A stretch of DNA of 64,000 nucleotides from positions 17,147 to 81,146 of the forward strand of contig DLPC01000018.1 of assembly GCA_002478565.1 (NCBI GenBank), written 5' to 3'. The notes below the pieces were generated by a model. That model was not told where the DNA came from, made no database searches, and saw only the letters and a program-made list of their open reading frames with translations. Shown piece by piece: positions 8,984 through 17,590 of this stretch. This DNA is from Flavobacteriales bacterium UBA7468 (GTDB lineage Bacteria; Bacteroidota; Bacteroidia; Flavobacteriales_D; Crocinitomicaceae). The position numbers and the translations under genes are program-made. The first letter of the stretch is position 1. Every line of letters begins with the position of its first letter.

Positions 8984-9105
8984 AAGACAAAGTTTACGAA
9001 AAGAAATTCAATTGGTTACACATATCCAACTTTATGAAAAAGAGCTCAATAAAGCCCACAAGAAGTTGCGATTTTCATTCGTGGCATTAAAAATTTCTGA
9101 ATTTT

Positions 9106-9137
9106 TTGTTGCGATTTCGTTTTTATTCATATCTTTG
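9106..9137 (+). promoter_or_regulatory. Bacteroidota-type promoter of tRNA-Val
   Basis: TTG at 9106-9108, a 21-base spacer, then TATCTTTG at 9130-9137, matching the -33/-7 consensus of the primary Bacteroidota sigma factor. The tRNA starts 15 bases after the -7 box. Confidence 0.75.
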
Positions 9138-9152
9138 CACTCGTAAACAAAA

Positions 9153-9227
9153 GGGGGTTTAGCTCAGCTGGTTCAGAGCATCTGCCTTACAAGCAGAGGG
9201 TCGGCGGTTCGAACCCGTCAACCCCCA
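9153..9227 (+). tRNA. tRNA-Val (anticodon TAC)
   Basis: A 75-base cloverleaf. The acceptor GGGGGTT pairs with AACCCCC (9220-9226), the D stem is GCTC/GAGC, and the anticodon stem TCTGC/GCAGA encloses loop CTTACAA, which places TAC at positions 34-36. The T arm is GGCGGTTCGAACCCGTC, with canonical TTCGA. Discriminator A at 9227; the 3' CCA is not encoded (CTA follows). Confidence 0.95.
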
Positions 9228-9231
9228 CTAA

Positions 9232-9258
9232 AAGCCAATCGAAAGATTGGCTTTTTTT
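9232..9258 (+). terminator. Rho-independent terminator after tRNA-Val
   Basis: Perfect 9-bp stem AAGCCAATC / GATTGGCTT with a GAAA tetraloop, followed by a run of Ts to 9258. It directly follows the tRNA and isolates it from the RND gene at 9311. Confidence 0.9.
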
Positions 9259-9310
9259 ATTTACTGTTTTTCAAGTACTTTTAACGTGCAATGCTGAATA
9301 CACTTTTCAA

Positions 9311-11617
9311 ATGATTTTCAAGCGCCTCATCAACTTAAAAAGTATTTCAATCAAAGTATGGGCTTGGCTTTCACTCATCAGCATCCTCGTGTTGACTGCT
9401 TTCTTTATATCGGCATTAAAAGAGTTGCGTTTTGATTACAACTTTGAAAAATTCTTCCCAGACAACGACCAACAAACACATTTCTACAAACAGCATCGCA
9501 CGCGTTTTGAATCAGACAACGACTTTTTATTGTTGGCCATTGAAAATAAAGCAGGTGTTTACAACCTAGATTTTTTAAAAAAGATAGATCAATTGACCCA
9601 AGAGATCGCTCAAAAGGTTCCGTATGTTGCGCGTGTTTTATCCATCACCAATGCCAAAGAGGTCAAGATGTATAGTTTTGGCGGCGTCATCCAAGATCCT
9701 TACATCCACTTCAAACAACAGTATTTAGCCACCGATCGCTTGCGAATTAAGGGTACTCCAGAATTACAAAATACTTTAGTTGCTAGAGACGGACAATCGG
9801 TTTGCATTTATATTCGCCACAAAGACTACATCGTTAGAAAACAGAGCGATGTCATGCTCGGCAAATTGAAAATGCTCGTCGATCAATACCGTTTTGATGG
9901 AGTTCATCTATCGGGCAGGACTCACGGCCAAAAAGTCTATGTGGATCGGATGATGGAAGAAATGGTTTTCTTTCTCATGCTCAGCGCTGGCTTGGTCTTG
10001 CTCTTTCTATTTTTAACTTTTAGATCATTATGGGGCATGTTTGTACCGATGTCTGTGATGGTCATGGCCTGCATCTGGCTACTTGGCGGCATGGCTGCAC
10101 TTGATGAGCCCATCAATATATTATTGGTGACACTGCCTACCATATTATTTGTAGTAGCAATGGCCGATGTCATTTATATAGTCAGTAGATTTTTACAGGG
10201 CTTGCGCGATGGCTACGACAAAATTTCCGCTACCAAAATCACCTATCAGGAAATAGCTTTTCCGGCCTTCCTTACTTCCATCACTACCGCTATTGGCTTT
10301 GGCAGCCTTTATTTTGTGGAAGTCATGCCCATTCAAGTTTTTGGTATTGTTGCAGGTATTGGTACGCTCATCGCGTATTTTTTCACGATGTTTTTGTTAC
10401 CAATTTGCTTTGTAGTCCTACCAGAGCCAACTTACATCCATCAAAAAGCCGAAGCACCCTATTGGCAAAAATTCTTGCGTTGGACCTTCCAATTTCTGAT
10501 CCGACAAAGAAGGGCTGTGCTTATCAGCAGCATCGGCATTGCTGTTTTCTGTTTGTTTGGGATTTCTAAAATACAAAACAACCACTACCTCATGGATGAC
10601 CTCCATCCAAAAGAACAACTCAAACAAGACTTCCGTTTCATTGATCAACACTACGGCGGTATTCGACCTTTTGACATCTCCATAGAAATCAAAGATCCTG
10701 AACTCAGTTTCTGGGATCCCGTTGTACTCCAGGAATTGGCGCAAGTGGAAAGCTATTTAGAAAAAACCTACGGCGCAGCCATCAAAAACTCATTGGTTCA
10801 GAGCCTTTGTATCGCGAATAGAGCCGCACATGGCGGAAACCAACAATTCTTCAAATTACCAAGCTCTAAAAGAGAAATAAAACGCTATCGCAGACAACTG
10901 CGCATGATTGAAAACGGTGCTTTTTTACATACCATCTTGGACAGCACTGAACGTTTCGGGCGCATGCACGGAAATCTAGCCGACCTCGGAAGTGCACCTA
11001 TTCATCAGAAGAATGAGGCCTTTGAACGCTACTGCCAAAAATTAGGCCTGCACGGAAAAGTACAATATCAGCTTACAGGTGCAGCACACCTGCTCGATCG
11101 CAATATTGATTACATTTCTGCAAGTTTGGTGGAAGGCCTGATTTTTTCTGTACTCTTGATTGCCTTGATCATGGGCTTGGTTTACCGCTCAGTGCGCATG
11201 ATGCTCATTAGCATGATCCCCAACCTGATTCCGTTGTTGGCAGTGGCAGCCATTATGGGTTTTGCAGGCATCGAACTCAAAACCAGCACGGCAGTGATTT
11301 TCACGATTGCGTTTGGAATTTCTTACGACGACACCATCCATCTTTTAGCTAAATTCAAAATCGAACTCGCCAAAGGCAGCTCGAAATCCTATGCTTTAAA
11401 AAGGGCCTATTTAGAACGCGGTAAGGCCATGATTTTGTCGAGCTTGATTTTATGTTGTGGTTTTTCCATGCTTATATTCTCGACGTTCATGGGTTCATTT
11501 TATATGGGCATCCTTATTAGTATTACACTTTTTGTAGCGCTGATTTCCGACCTCACTTTACTCCCGGTTCTCGTCTTACTCTTTTTCAAGACGCCAAAAA
11601 CCACTCCTTCCAACTGA
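9311..11617 (+). CDS. RND superfamily exporter (MMPL/HAE3-type)
   Basis: A 768-residue inner-membrane protein with the two-fold RND layout: a TM helix at about 14-35, a large periplasmic loop, TM cluster 1 at about 215-370 (VVAMADVIYIVSRF), TM helix near 400, a second periplasmic loop, and TM cluster 2 at about 610-760 (FTIAFGISYDDTIHLLAKF). The acidic residues within each repeat's fourth TM helix are those expected to couple to the proton gradient. Length and architecture fit the predicted hydrophobe/lipid exporters (MMPL, COG1033) rather than the about 1040-residue AcrB type. No membrane-fusion protein or TolC partner is adjacent. Its 3' end overlaps the convergent 11586-12071 gene by 32 bases. 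Confidence 0.88.
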   Translation: MIFKRLINLKSISIKVWAWLSLISILVLTAFFISALKELRFDYNFEKFFPDNDQQTHFYKQHRTRFESDNDFLLLAIENKAGVYNLDFLKKIDQLTQEIAQKVPYVARVLSITNAKEVKMYSFGGVIQDPYIHFKQQYLATDRLRIKGTPELQNTLVARDGQSVCIYIRHKDYIVRKQSDVMLGKLKMLVDQYRFDGVHLSGRTHGQKVYVDRMMEEMVFFLMLSAGLVLLFLFLTFRSLWGMFVPMSVMVMACIWLLGGMAALDEPINILLVTLPTILFVVAMADVIYIVSRFLQGLRDGYDKISATKITYQEIAFPAFLTSITTAIGFGSLYFVEVMPIQVFGIVAGIGTLIAYFFTMFLLPICFVVLPEPTYIHQKAEAPYWQKFLRWTFQFLIRQRRAVLISSIGIAVFCLFGISKIQNNHYLMDDLHPKEQLKQDFRFIDQHYGGIRPFDISIEIKDPELSFWDPVVLQELAQVESYLEKTYGAAIKNSLVQSLCIANRAAHGGNQQFFKLPSSKREIKRYRRQLRMIENGAFLHTILDSTERFGRMHGNLADLGSAPIHQKNEAFERYCQKLGLHGKVQYQLTGAAHLLDRNIDYISASLVEGLIFSVLLIALIMGLVYRSVRMMLISMIPNLIPLLAVAAIMGFAGIELKTSTAVIFTIAFGISYDDTIHLLAKFKIELAKGSSKSYALKRAYLERGKAMILSSLILCCGFSMLIFSTFMGSFYMGILISITLFVALISDLTLLPVLVLLFFKTPKTTPSN

Positions 11618-12071
11618 CTATAGCCATCAGCGAAACGAGCAGTGCTCCCCAAATGAAATGAAAGCTAGGCAATTCAAACAAGCCTTGGTAATGGAAGAAA
11701 AATCCCCAATAAAATAAGAATCCTATTTGGGACAAAATGCTGATCCACATTACAAAATGAATACAGGTTTCTTGGAAGGTACAACGCTCCGAATGAAATT
11801 TAACTTCATCGATCACTTCATGTACGGTTCGGGTAAAAAGAAGGGCCACAAAAAAAGGCAAGACCTCGTAATCAAACCAATAAAACAGCAATAATACCGC
11901 TTGCAACAAACCTGAGCTTAAGATAAGAATTCGATGGGTATGCAATTCTCGGTCGGTGATGTCTTGATTTGCAATTTTTGCATGAGTCAATGCATCTAGC
12001 CCCCAAGCAAGTACAAAAATGCTGGTGCAAATCAAAATGAGTAAAGAAATATGTTCTGGATCAGGGTTCAT
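11586..12071 (-). CDS. Uncharacterised integral membrane protein
   Basis: I do not recognise this 161-residue protein. It has about five hydrophobic helices (residues 8-24, 47-66, 70-85, 105-124, 136-156). A polar stretch lies near 28-46 (HAKIANQDITDRELHTH), and His/Glu-rich positions lie at 86-102 (HEVIDEVKFHSERCTF). The clustered His and Glu could bind metal or haem, but no known motif is evident. It is encoded 4 bases downstream of the UbiA-like gene, suggesting cotranscription and possibly a shared membrane-lipid function. The 3' end overlaps the RND gene by 32 bases on the opposite strand. Confidence 0.7.
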   Translation of the reverse strand: MNPDPEHISLLILICTSIFVLAWGLDALTHAKIANQDITDRELHTHRILILSSGLLQAVLLLFYWFDYEVLPFFVALLFTRTVHEVIDEVKFHSERCTFQETCIHFVMWISILSQIGFLFYWGFFFHYQGLFELPSFHFIWGALLVSLMAIVSWKEWFLAS

Positions 12072-12075
12072 CGCT

Positions 12076-12867
12076 TTAAGAATTGAACCAAAAGGTAAGT
12101 ATAAAAATCAACAAGCAAGTTAAAATATTGAGGTATTGCGTCCAAATCAGTTTGCGGTGATTGAGCTGAACTTGCAGTAAGATAAGTGCTTTGTAGAACA
12201 CCACTACAAACGAGAGCTGAAACAACCATGAAAACGGATCAAAACCGACAAACAGCAAACAAAGCAATAAACTAAGGATATTAATGAGGTGTAAAAAAAG
12301 CAGGGTTTTCGGTACGCCAAGATAAATAGGAAGTGTACGCAATTGCTGTTTGGCGTCGTGATCAATATCTGAAATATCCCGGATGATACTGCCGTATCCC
12401 ACTTGTATGGCTACAAACCAAAACAAGAATTGTACTGCGGTGTCATCAAAGGTATGTGCGCCAAAGGGCACAAGCGCTGCCCACGAAAAGCCGATTAGTA
12501 CATTCTTGACCAATAAAAACCTTTTTAAATGAAATCGATGTGTAATAAAAGGCAGATTGAATTGATACATCACACTGAGCAATGCCATGGCAAAAAGCAA
12601 TCCAATTTGAAAAGCATTTAAGAAATAAAAACCTAAAACAAGGGTCATGACCAGCTGTAAGACAAAAATCCGTTGCCAACCTGACTTAAACGGATCCCGA
12701 AAATCAAATCCATAGAGCAACCATGTTCCGAGCATGGCGATATACACTGATATAAGTGCTCGCGCAACAGAGGTCGACTGAATGAGCACGATACCGGATA
12801 AAACCAAAGAAATTGCTGCTATTAAAAAAAGCAGCTTAATGAAGTAGCGCTTGAACCAATTTTTCAC
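12076..12867 (-). CDS. UbiA-like prenyltransferase family membrane protein
   Basis: A 263-residue polytopic protein with about eight hydrophobic helices. The second Asp-rich motif of the UbiA superfamily is clear near residue 165 (RDISDIDHDAKQQLRTLPIYLG region), which normally binds Mg-diphosphate. The first motif, usually NDxxDxxxD, is not intact: the corresponding segment near 50 reads YGFDFRDPFK. The exact prenyl acceptor cannot be named. The start used is GTG at 12867, where MKNWFKRYF precedes the first helix. A promoter-like TTTG / CATCTTTG pair ends only about 5 bases upstream, so the message may be leaderless. Confidence 0.72.
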   Translation of the reverse strand: MKNWFKRYFIKLLFLIAAISLVLSGIVLIQSTSVARALISVYIAMLGTWLLYGFDFRDPFKSGWQRIFVLQLVMTLVLGFYFLNAFQIGLLFAMALLSVMYQFNLPFITHRFHLKRFLLVKNVLIGFSWAALVPFGAHTFDDTAVQFLFWFVAIQVGYGSIIRDISDIDHDAKQQLRTLPIYLGVPKTLLFLHLINILSLLLCLLFVGFDPFSWLFQLSFVVVFYKALILLQVQLNHRKLIWTQYLNILTCLLIFILTFWFNS

Positions 12868-12871
12868 AAAC

Positions 12872-12903
12872 CAAAGATGCGATTATTTAAAGGCAACTTC
12901 AAA
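12872..12903 (-). promoter_or_regulatory. Candidate promoter of the UbiA-like gene
   Basis: Read on the minus strand: TTTG at 12903-12900, a 20-base spacer, then CATCTTTG at 12879-12872, one base off the TAnnTTTG consensus. Transcription would begin at or within a base or two of the GTG start at 12867. Confidence 0.45.
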
Positions 12904-12920
12904 TTGAAATTTGCAGTATT

Positions 12921-12954
12921 CGCAAGTTGAGTTGTGAAAAGCGCAAGTTTAGTT
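12921..12954 (+). repeat. Direct repeat pair with 21-base period upstream of the TonB receptor
   Basis: CGCAAGTTGAGTT at 12921-12933 and CGCAAGTTTAGTT at 12942-12954 (12 of 13 identical), centres 21 bases apart, i.e. two helical turns. Located in the 241-base divergent gap between the UbiA-like gene and the TonB-dependent receptor. The rest of the gap is AT-rich with no ORF. A dimeric regulator site is a plausible but unproven explanation. Confidence 0.5.
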
Positions 12955-13053
12955 TTCAACAGTTTAGAATGAGGAAAATCAACTAGTTACTTCGATGTAT
13001 GATAGCATTACTACTATAATTGTAAAGTATGTTTATAAAAATTTAATATTCAA

Positions 13054-13087
13054 TTGATATCAGTCAGGCAAAAGCATGTAAACTTTG
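13054..13087 (+). promoter_or_regulatory. Possible promoter of the TonB-dependent receptor
   Basis: TTG at 13054-13056, 22-base spacer, then TAAACTTTG at 13079-13087, which matches TA-TTTG with three rather than two internal bases. It lies about 20 bases before the likely ATG at 13109. Confidence 0.35.
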
Positions 13088-13108
13088 TATTCAATAATAA
13101 ACTACTTG

Positions 13109-15466
13109 ATGATGAAAAGAAAATTATTTGTTGGTTCGCTTTTGACCTTGATTGGTGGTCAGAGCTTTGCACAGGTCGGTGGTGACATCGATACGACGCG
13201 AGAACAAAGTGTGAAAGAAGTTCGTGTCATTTCAAATTATGCCAAAGACAGAAAAACACCAGTTGCGATGTCTACGGTCAATGCAAAACAAATTTCGGAA
13301 GTTTACGGAGGATCTACCGAATTACCAGAAGTTTTAAAGGTTACACCAGGTGTATATGCAACAAAAACTGGTGGTGGTGTTGGTGACTCTCGTATCAATA
13401 TCCGTGGTTTTGACCAAAGAAATGTAGCCGTTACAATCAATGGAATCCCTGTAAATGACATGGAAAATGGATGGGTTTATTGGTCTAACTGGGCTGGACT
13501 CGGAGATGCTGTCTCTACTATTCAGGTTCAAAGAGGTTTAGGAGCATCAAAACTTGCCATCAACTCTGTAGGTGGAACCATGAATATCATTACCAAGACC
13601 ACAGATGCTAAAGCGGGTGCTTCTGTTTTAACTTCGATGACCAACTACGGACAATATAAAATAATGGCCTACGCTTCCACAGGTTTGTTGGAAAATGGAT
13701 TTGCACTTACAACAGTTTTATCCAAAACAGCCGGTGATTCTTATGTTGACGGCACTTGGATCAATGGTTACTCTTATTTCTTCACCCTAGCCAAGCAATT
13801 GAATGCCAAACAAAGATTGGTATTGACCGGTATTGGGGCTCCTCAATCTCACGGCCAAAGATCTACAGGTTTAACGCAAGGTCAGATCGATACCTTAGGC
13901 ATTCGTTACAATGCTGATTATGGTTATTTCGCAGACAGCAGTTTATTCAATGACCGCGTTAATTATTACCACAAACCACAGTTTTCTTTGAACCATTATT
14001 GGAACATTTCAACTAAAACTAACATCAGCAGTTCCCTCTACTATTCAATCGGACACGGAGGCGGCTCTGGGCGTTTGGGTTCTTCCTACGCTAGAACTGC
14101 CAATGGTTTACTCGATATCCAAGCTGCAGTCGATTACAATACTGCCAACCCAACAGCAACTAGTGGTGGTGTAAAATATGCACAACGTAATTCAGTGAAC
14201 AACCATTATTGGACCGGAATTATCTCTACCTTGAATCATAAAATTACACCAACAATTGACTTGACTTTAGGATTAGACGCACGTTCATATCGCGGCGAAC
14301 ACTTCAGAGAAGTCAGAGATGTCTTTATCGAAGGTGGACAACGATTTGATGCAGTCAATGGTTTAGTTGGCGTACATGAATATGCCTCTAATTACGGTAA
14401 TGTATTTCATGTAACACCAGTTAATCAAAGAGTAGCATACGATAACGACGGTTTGGTGAAATATGCTGGTCTTTTTGGACAAGCAGAGTACAGTAATGAA
14501 GCTCTTTCAGCTTTCGTAACAGGTGCAATCAACATGACTTCGAATCAACGCGTTGACCGCATGCTTTACATCAACGACACAACAGGCCGCGGTGAACTTT
14601 CTGAAAAAGTAAACATTATGGGGTATTCTTTCAAAGGCGGTGCCAACTACAACCTAAATGAAAACCACAATATTTATTTCAACGCTGGAAAATTCTCAAG
14701 AGCACCATTCTGGACTTTTGTTTTTGTCAACAATTCCAATGATGTAGTACAGAATTTAGTCAATGAAAAAGCTGAATCCTTTGAATTTGGCTACGGTTAT
14801 AGAAGTAAAAAAGTAGCCGTTAAATTCAATGCCTATCTAACTAATTGGAAAGATAAATCATTGTTATCAGGAAACATTACCGGACCTAACGGAACAATCA
14901 CACGTGCACTCATGACCGGTGCAAATGCTGTCCACAAAGGAATTGAAGTTGAATTCAATACACAGCCAGTGAAAGGGCTAGAAATTGGTGGTATTGTTTC
15001 TTTGGGTGATTGGAGATGGAATGGTGATATCAATGCTACGGTATATTCAGAAATTGACCCTACTCAGTCTGTTACTGTAACATCTTATGTAGATGGTGTA
15101 CACGTTGGAGATGCGCCACAGAATCAGTTCGGTTTGCAAGCGCGTTACCAAATTACCAAAGGTCTTTATGTCGGTGCTACTTGGGTTTATAACGATAAGT
15201 TTTATGCCAATTTTGATCCATCTAAAAAAACAGATCCTGAGGATCGTATCGATGCTTATCAAATCCCTTCTTACTATAACCTTGATGCCCGTATCGGTTA
15301 TGAAATCCTGTTGGGTGACCGCACGTTAAACTTAGGAATCCAAGGATTCAACCTAACAAATGTTCAGTTCTTATCTGATGCCACAGATTTAGATGGTACA
15401 ACATTTGCCTATGGCTTCCCAGGTTTTGGAAGAAACTTTAACTTTAGCGCTAAATTTACTTTCTAA
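13109..15466 (+). CDS. TonB-dependent outer membrane receptor
   Basis: Active-transport gate of the outer membrane, energised by TonB-ExbBD. The frame opens upstream at 13085, but the Met-Met-Lys-Arg at 13109-13112 begins a normal signal peptide (KLFVGSLLTLIGGQSFAQ), so that start is preferred (785 residues). The plug domain spans about 45-165 (MSTVNAKQISEVYGG, then RGFDQRNVAVTINGIPVNDMENGW, and GGTMNIITKTT). The rest is a beta-barrel ending in an aromatic C-terminus (NFNFSAKFTF). There is no carboxypeptidase-regulatory-like domain at the N-terminus and no SusD partner, so it is not a classical SusC. The FecA/ferric-siderophore type is most likely, but the substrate is unknown. Confidence 0.9.
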   Translation: MMKRKLFVGSLLTLIGGQSFAQVGGDIDTTREQSVKEVRVISNYAKDRKTPVAMSTVNAKQISEVYGGSTELPEVLKVTPGVYATKTGGGVGDSRINIRGFDQRNVAVTINGIPVNDMENGWVYWSNWAGLGDAVSTIQVQRGLGASKLAINSVGGTMNIITKTTDAKAGASVLTSMTNYGQYKIMAYASTGLLENGFALTTVLSKTAGDSYVDGTWINGYSYFFTLAKQLNAKQRLVLTGIGAPQSHGQRSTGLTQGQIDTLGIRYNADYGYFADSSLFNDRVNYYHKPQFSLNHYWNISTKTNISSSLYYSIGHGGGSGRLGSSYARTANGLLDIQAAVDYNTANPTATSGGVKYAQRNSVNNHYWTGIISTLNHKITPTIDLTLGLDARSYRGEHFREVRDVFIEGGQRFDAVNGLVGVHEYASNYGNVFHVTPVNQRVAYDNDGLVKYAGLFGQAEYSNEALSAFVTGAINMTSNQRVDRMLYINDTTGRGELSEKVNIMGYSFKGGANYNLNENHNIYFNAGKFSRAPFWTFVFVNNSNDVVQNLVNEKAESFEFGYGYRSKKVAVKFNAYLTNWKDKSLLSGNITGPNGTITRALMTGANAVHKGIEVEFNTQPVKGLEIGGIVSLGDWRWNGDINATVYSEIDPTQSVTVTSYVDGVHVGDAPQNQFGLQARYQITKGLYVGATWVYNDKFYANFDPSKKTDPEDRIDAYQIPSYYNLDARIGYEILLGDRTLNLGIQGFNLTNVQFLSDATDLDGTTFAYGFPGFGRNFNFSAKFTF

Positions 15467-15504
15467 GTAAGTACAGCTCTAAGCTTAACCAAATCTTAAT
15501 ACAA

Positions 15505-15540
15505 AAAGCCTTGTCAATCAATTTGGCAAGGCTTTCTTTG
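15505..15540 (+). terminator. Terminator-like hairpin between TonB receptor and ppk1
   Basis: Stem AAAGCCTTGTCAA (15505-15517) pairs with TTGGCAAGGCTTT (15523-15535) with one G-U, loop TCAAT. It is followed by a short T-rich tail (CTTTG). It ends 9 bases before the ppk1 ATG, so it may terminate the receptor transcript or sit in the ppk1 leader. Confidence 0.7.
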
Positions 15541-15544
15541 TAAT

Positions 15545-17590
15545 ATGAATTTGATCAATAGAGAACTCAGCTGGTTATCGTTCAATGAACGCGTCTTACA
15601 AGAAGCCCTTGACCCAAATGTTCCGCTCACAGAGCGCATGCGCTTTTTAGGCATCTACTCGAATAACCTCGATGAATTTTTTCGGGTACGCGTCGCCAAT
15701 CTTAAGCGCATGATTGACCTCAAAAATGAAAAGGTACAAGGTTTTAGAGGGACAGCCGAAGAACTTTATCTTGAGATCAGAAGGGTCGTCATGAAACAAC
15801 AAGACTTGTTTGAAGCGGCCTATCAACAAATCAAGCAGGACTTTGAACAGCATCAAATTCATATCATTGATGAAAGCCATTGCGATGAAAACGAATTGAT
15901 TCAACTGAACGATTTTTTTCATGACAAACTCAAGCATGCGATATTCCCGATATTACTCGATAAAAAAAGACCACTACCCCGTTTACGAGACTACGCCATC
16001 TACTTGGGTGTAAAAATTACGAGTAAGTCTCGCACAAGATTTGCGCTGATTCAAGTACCTACAGATTACACAAGATTTTTTGTGCTTCATTCTGCACAAG
16101 GCAAGAAGGTTATCCTGATCGATGACATCATCCGTCTTTTTTTAACTGATATTTTTAGCGTCTACAACCCTATTTATGTCGAAGCATTTACTTTCAAATT
16201 CACTAGAGATGCCGAACTAGACCTCGACGATGATTTGTCTTTATCGTTTTTTGAAAAGATTGAAAAAAGCCTCAAGCAACGCAAAAAAGGACAACCTGTG
16301 CGTTTTGTCTATGACGAAAAAATGCCTACCGACCTCCTGGAATTTTTATTGATGAAATTAGAACTAAAAAAAAGTGTCAATACGATACCAGGTGGGCGCT
16401 ACCACAACTTCAAAGATTTCATGCGCTTTCCTGATTTCGGCAATAGCGCCTTTAGATTCAAAAGTCAAACGCCCGTTGCGCATCCTGCGCTCCGAATGGT
16501 CAAAAGTAATATTCAAGAAATCATTAAGAAGGACATTTTGTTGCACTTCCCTTACCAGCAATTTGACCATATTATTGATTTACTACGAGAAGCCAGCTTG
16601 GATCCCAAAGTAAAGGAAATCAAGATCAATATTTATCGAGTTGCAAAGAATTCAGAGGTAATGAACGCCCTTTTAGCGTGCATATTTAACGGCAAACAAG
16701 TGACGGTCGTATTTGAATTACAAGCGCGCTTCGACGAAGAAAATAACTTGTGGTGGAGTAACCGTCTTAAAGATTTCGGAGCAAATGTCATCTATGGTTT
16801 ACAAAACCTGAAAGTTCATTCTAAATTATTACAAATCAAGCGCATTCACGAAGGCAAAACACAGTTTATCACCTATGTCGGAACCGGTAACTTCAACGAA
16901 GGTACAGCAACCGTCTACACGGACCTTGCTTTGCTTACGGCTAACAAAGAAATTTCCAATGAAGTTAGTCGCGTATTTGGCTTATTAGAAAATAACCTTG
17001 AAAGACACACATTTAGGCATTTAATGGTCTCACCCTTCAATACGCGTAGAAAGATCATTGCACTGATTGAAAGAGAAATCAAATTTGCAAAAGCAAAAAA
17101 ACCAGCTTCTATAAGAATCAAGATCAATAACTTGACCGATGTAAAGCTCATTGAAAAGCTATATGCCGCCAGTAAGGCAGGTGTTCAAATTGAAATGATC
17201 ATTCGAGGAATTTGCTGTCTGAAACCAGGCTTAAAAAATTTGAGTGAAAACATAACTGCAATAAGTATCGTTGACCGCTATCTAGAGCACGCGCGCTTTA
17301 TGATTTTTGGCAACAATGGCTCTACAGAAACCTATATTTCTTCTGCAGATTGGATGGAACGAAATTTAGACCAACGCATAGAAGTAGGGACAAAAATTTT
17401 AGACCCTGAAATTCAGCAAGAAATAGCCCAAATTTTTGATTTTCAATGGAGAGGATCAATCAAAGCTCGAAGTATTTCAGCTGATTATAAAAATTTATAC
17501 TCAAAAAGAAATCTACCTCCTTTTCATGCCCAACAGGAACTATACAAGTTATACGCCGAGCAATTACAGCAAATATCGCAAGATGCCTAA
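15545..17590 (+). CDS. ppk1: Polyphosphate kinase 1
   Basis: Synthesises inorganic polyphosphate from ATP. The 681-residue protein has the N-terminal signature NRELSWLSFNERVLQEA (residues 4-20), the helical head domain with YSNNLDEFFRVRVANLKR, and two phospholipase-D-like catalytic domains. The autophosphorylated His lies in LKVHSKLLQI (about 425) and the second His in YLEHARFMIF (about 585). IYRVAKNSEVMNALL and GTGNFNEGTA fit the conserved ATP-binding and Mg sites. Length is normal. Its last 27 bases overlap the convergent glycosyltransferase gene. Confidence 0.96.
   Translation: MNLINRELSWLSFNERVLQEALDPNVPLTERMRFLGIYSNNLDEFFRVRVANLKRMIDLKNEKVQGFRGTAEELYLEIRRVVMKQQDLFEAAYQQIKQDFEQHQIHIIDESHCDENELIQLNDFFHDKLKHAIFPILLDKKRPLPRLRDYAIYLGVKITSKSRTRFALIQVPTDYTRFFVLHSAQGKKVILIDDIIRLFLTDIFSVYNPIYVEAFTFKFTRDAELDLDDDLSLSFFEKIEKSLKQRKKGQPVRFVYDEKMPTDLLEFLLMKLELKKSVNTIPGGRYHNFKDFMRFPDFGNSAFRFKSQTPVAHPALRMVKSNIQEIIKKDILLHFPYQQFDHIIDLLREASLDPKVKEIKINIYRVAKNSEVMNALLACIFNGKQVTVVFELQARFDEENNLWWSNRLKDFGANVIYGLQNLKVHSKLLQIKRIHEGKTQFITYVGTGNFNEGTATVYTDLALLTANKEISNEVSRVFGLLENNLERHTFRHLMVSPFNTRRKIIALIEREIKFAKAKKPASIRIKINNLTDVKLIEKLYAASKAGVQIEMIIRGICCLKPGLKNLSENITAISIVDRYLEHARFMIFGNNGSTETYISSADWMERNLDQRIEVGTKILDPEIQQEIAQIFDFQWRGSIKARSISADYKNLYSKRNLPPFHAQQELYKLYAEQLQQISQDA

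Noticed and set aside
8988..8996. TAAACTTTG box (minus strand) as an mltF promoter
   Set aside because: The internal spacing is one base too long and no -33 TTG lies at a proper distance; kept only for the TonB receptor, where a TTG does.
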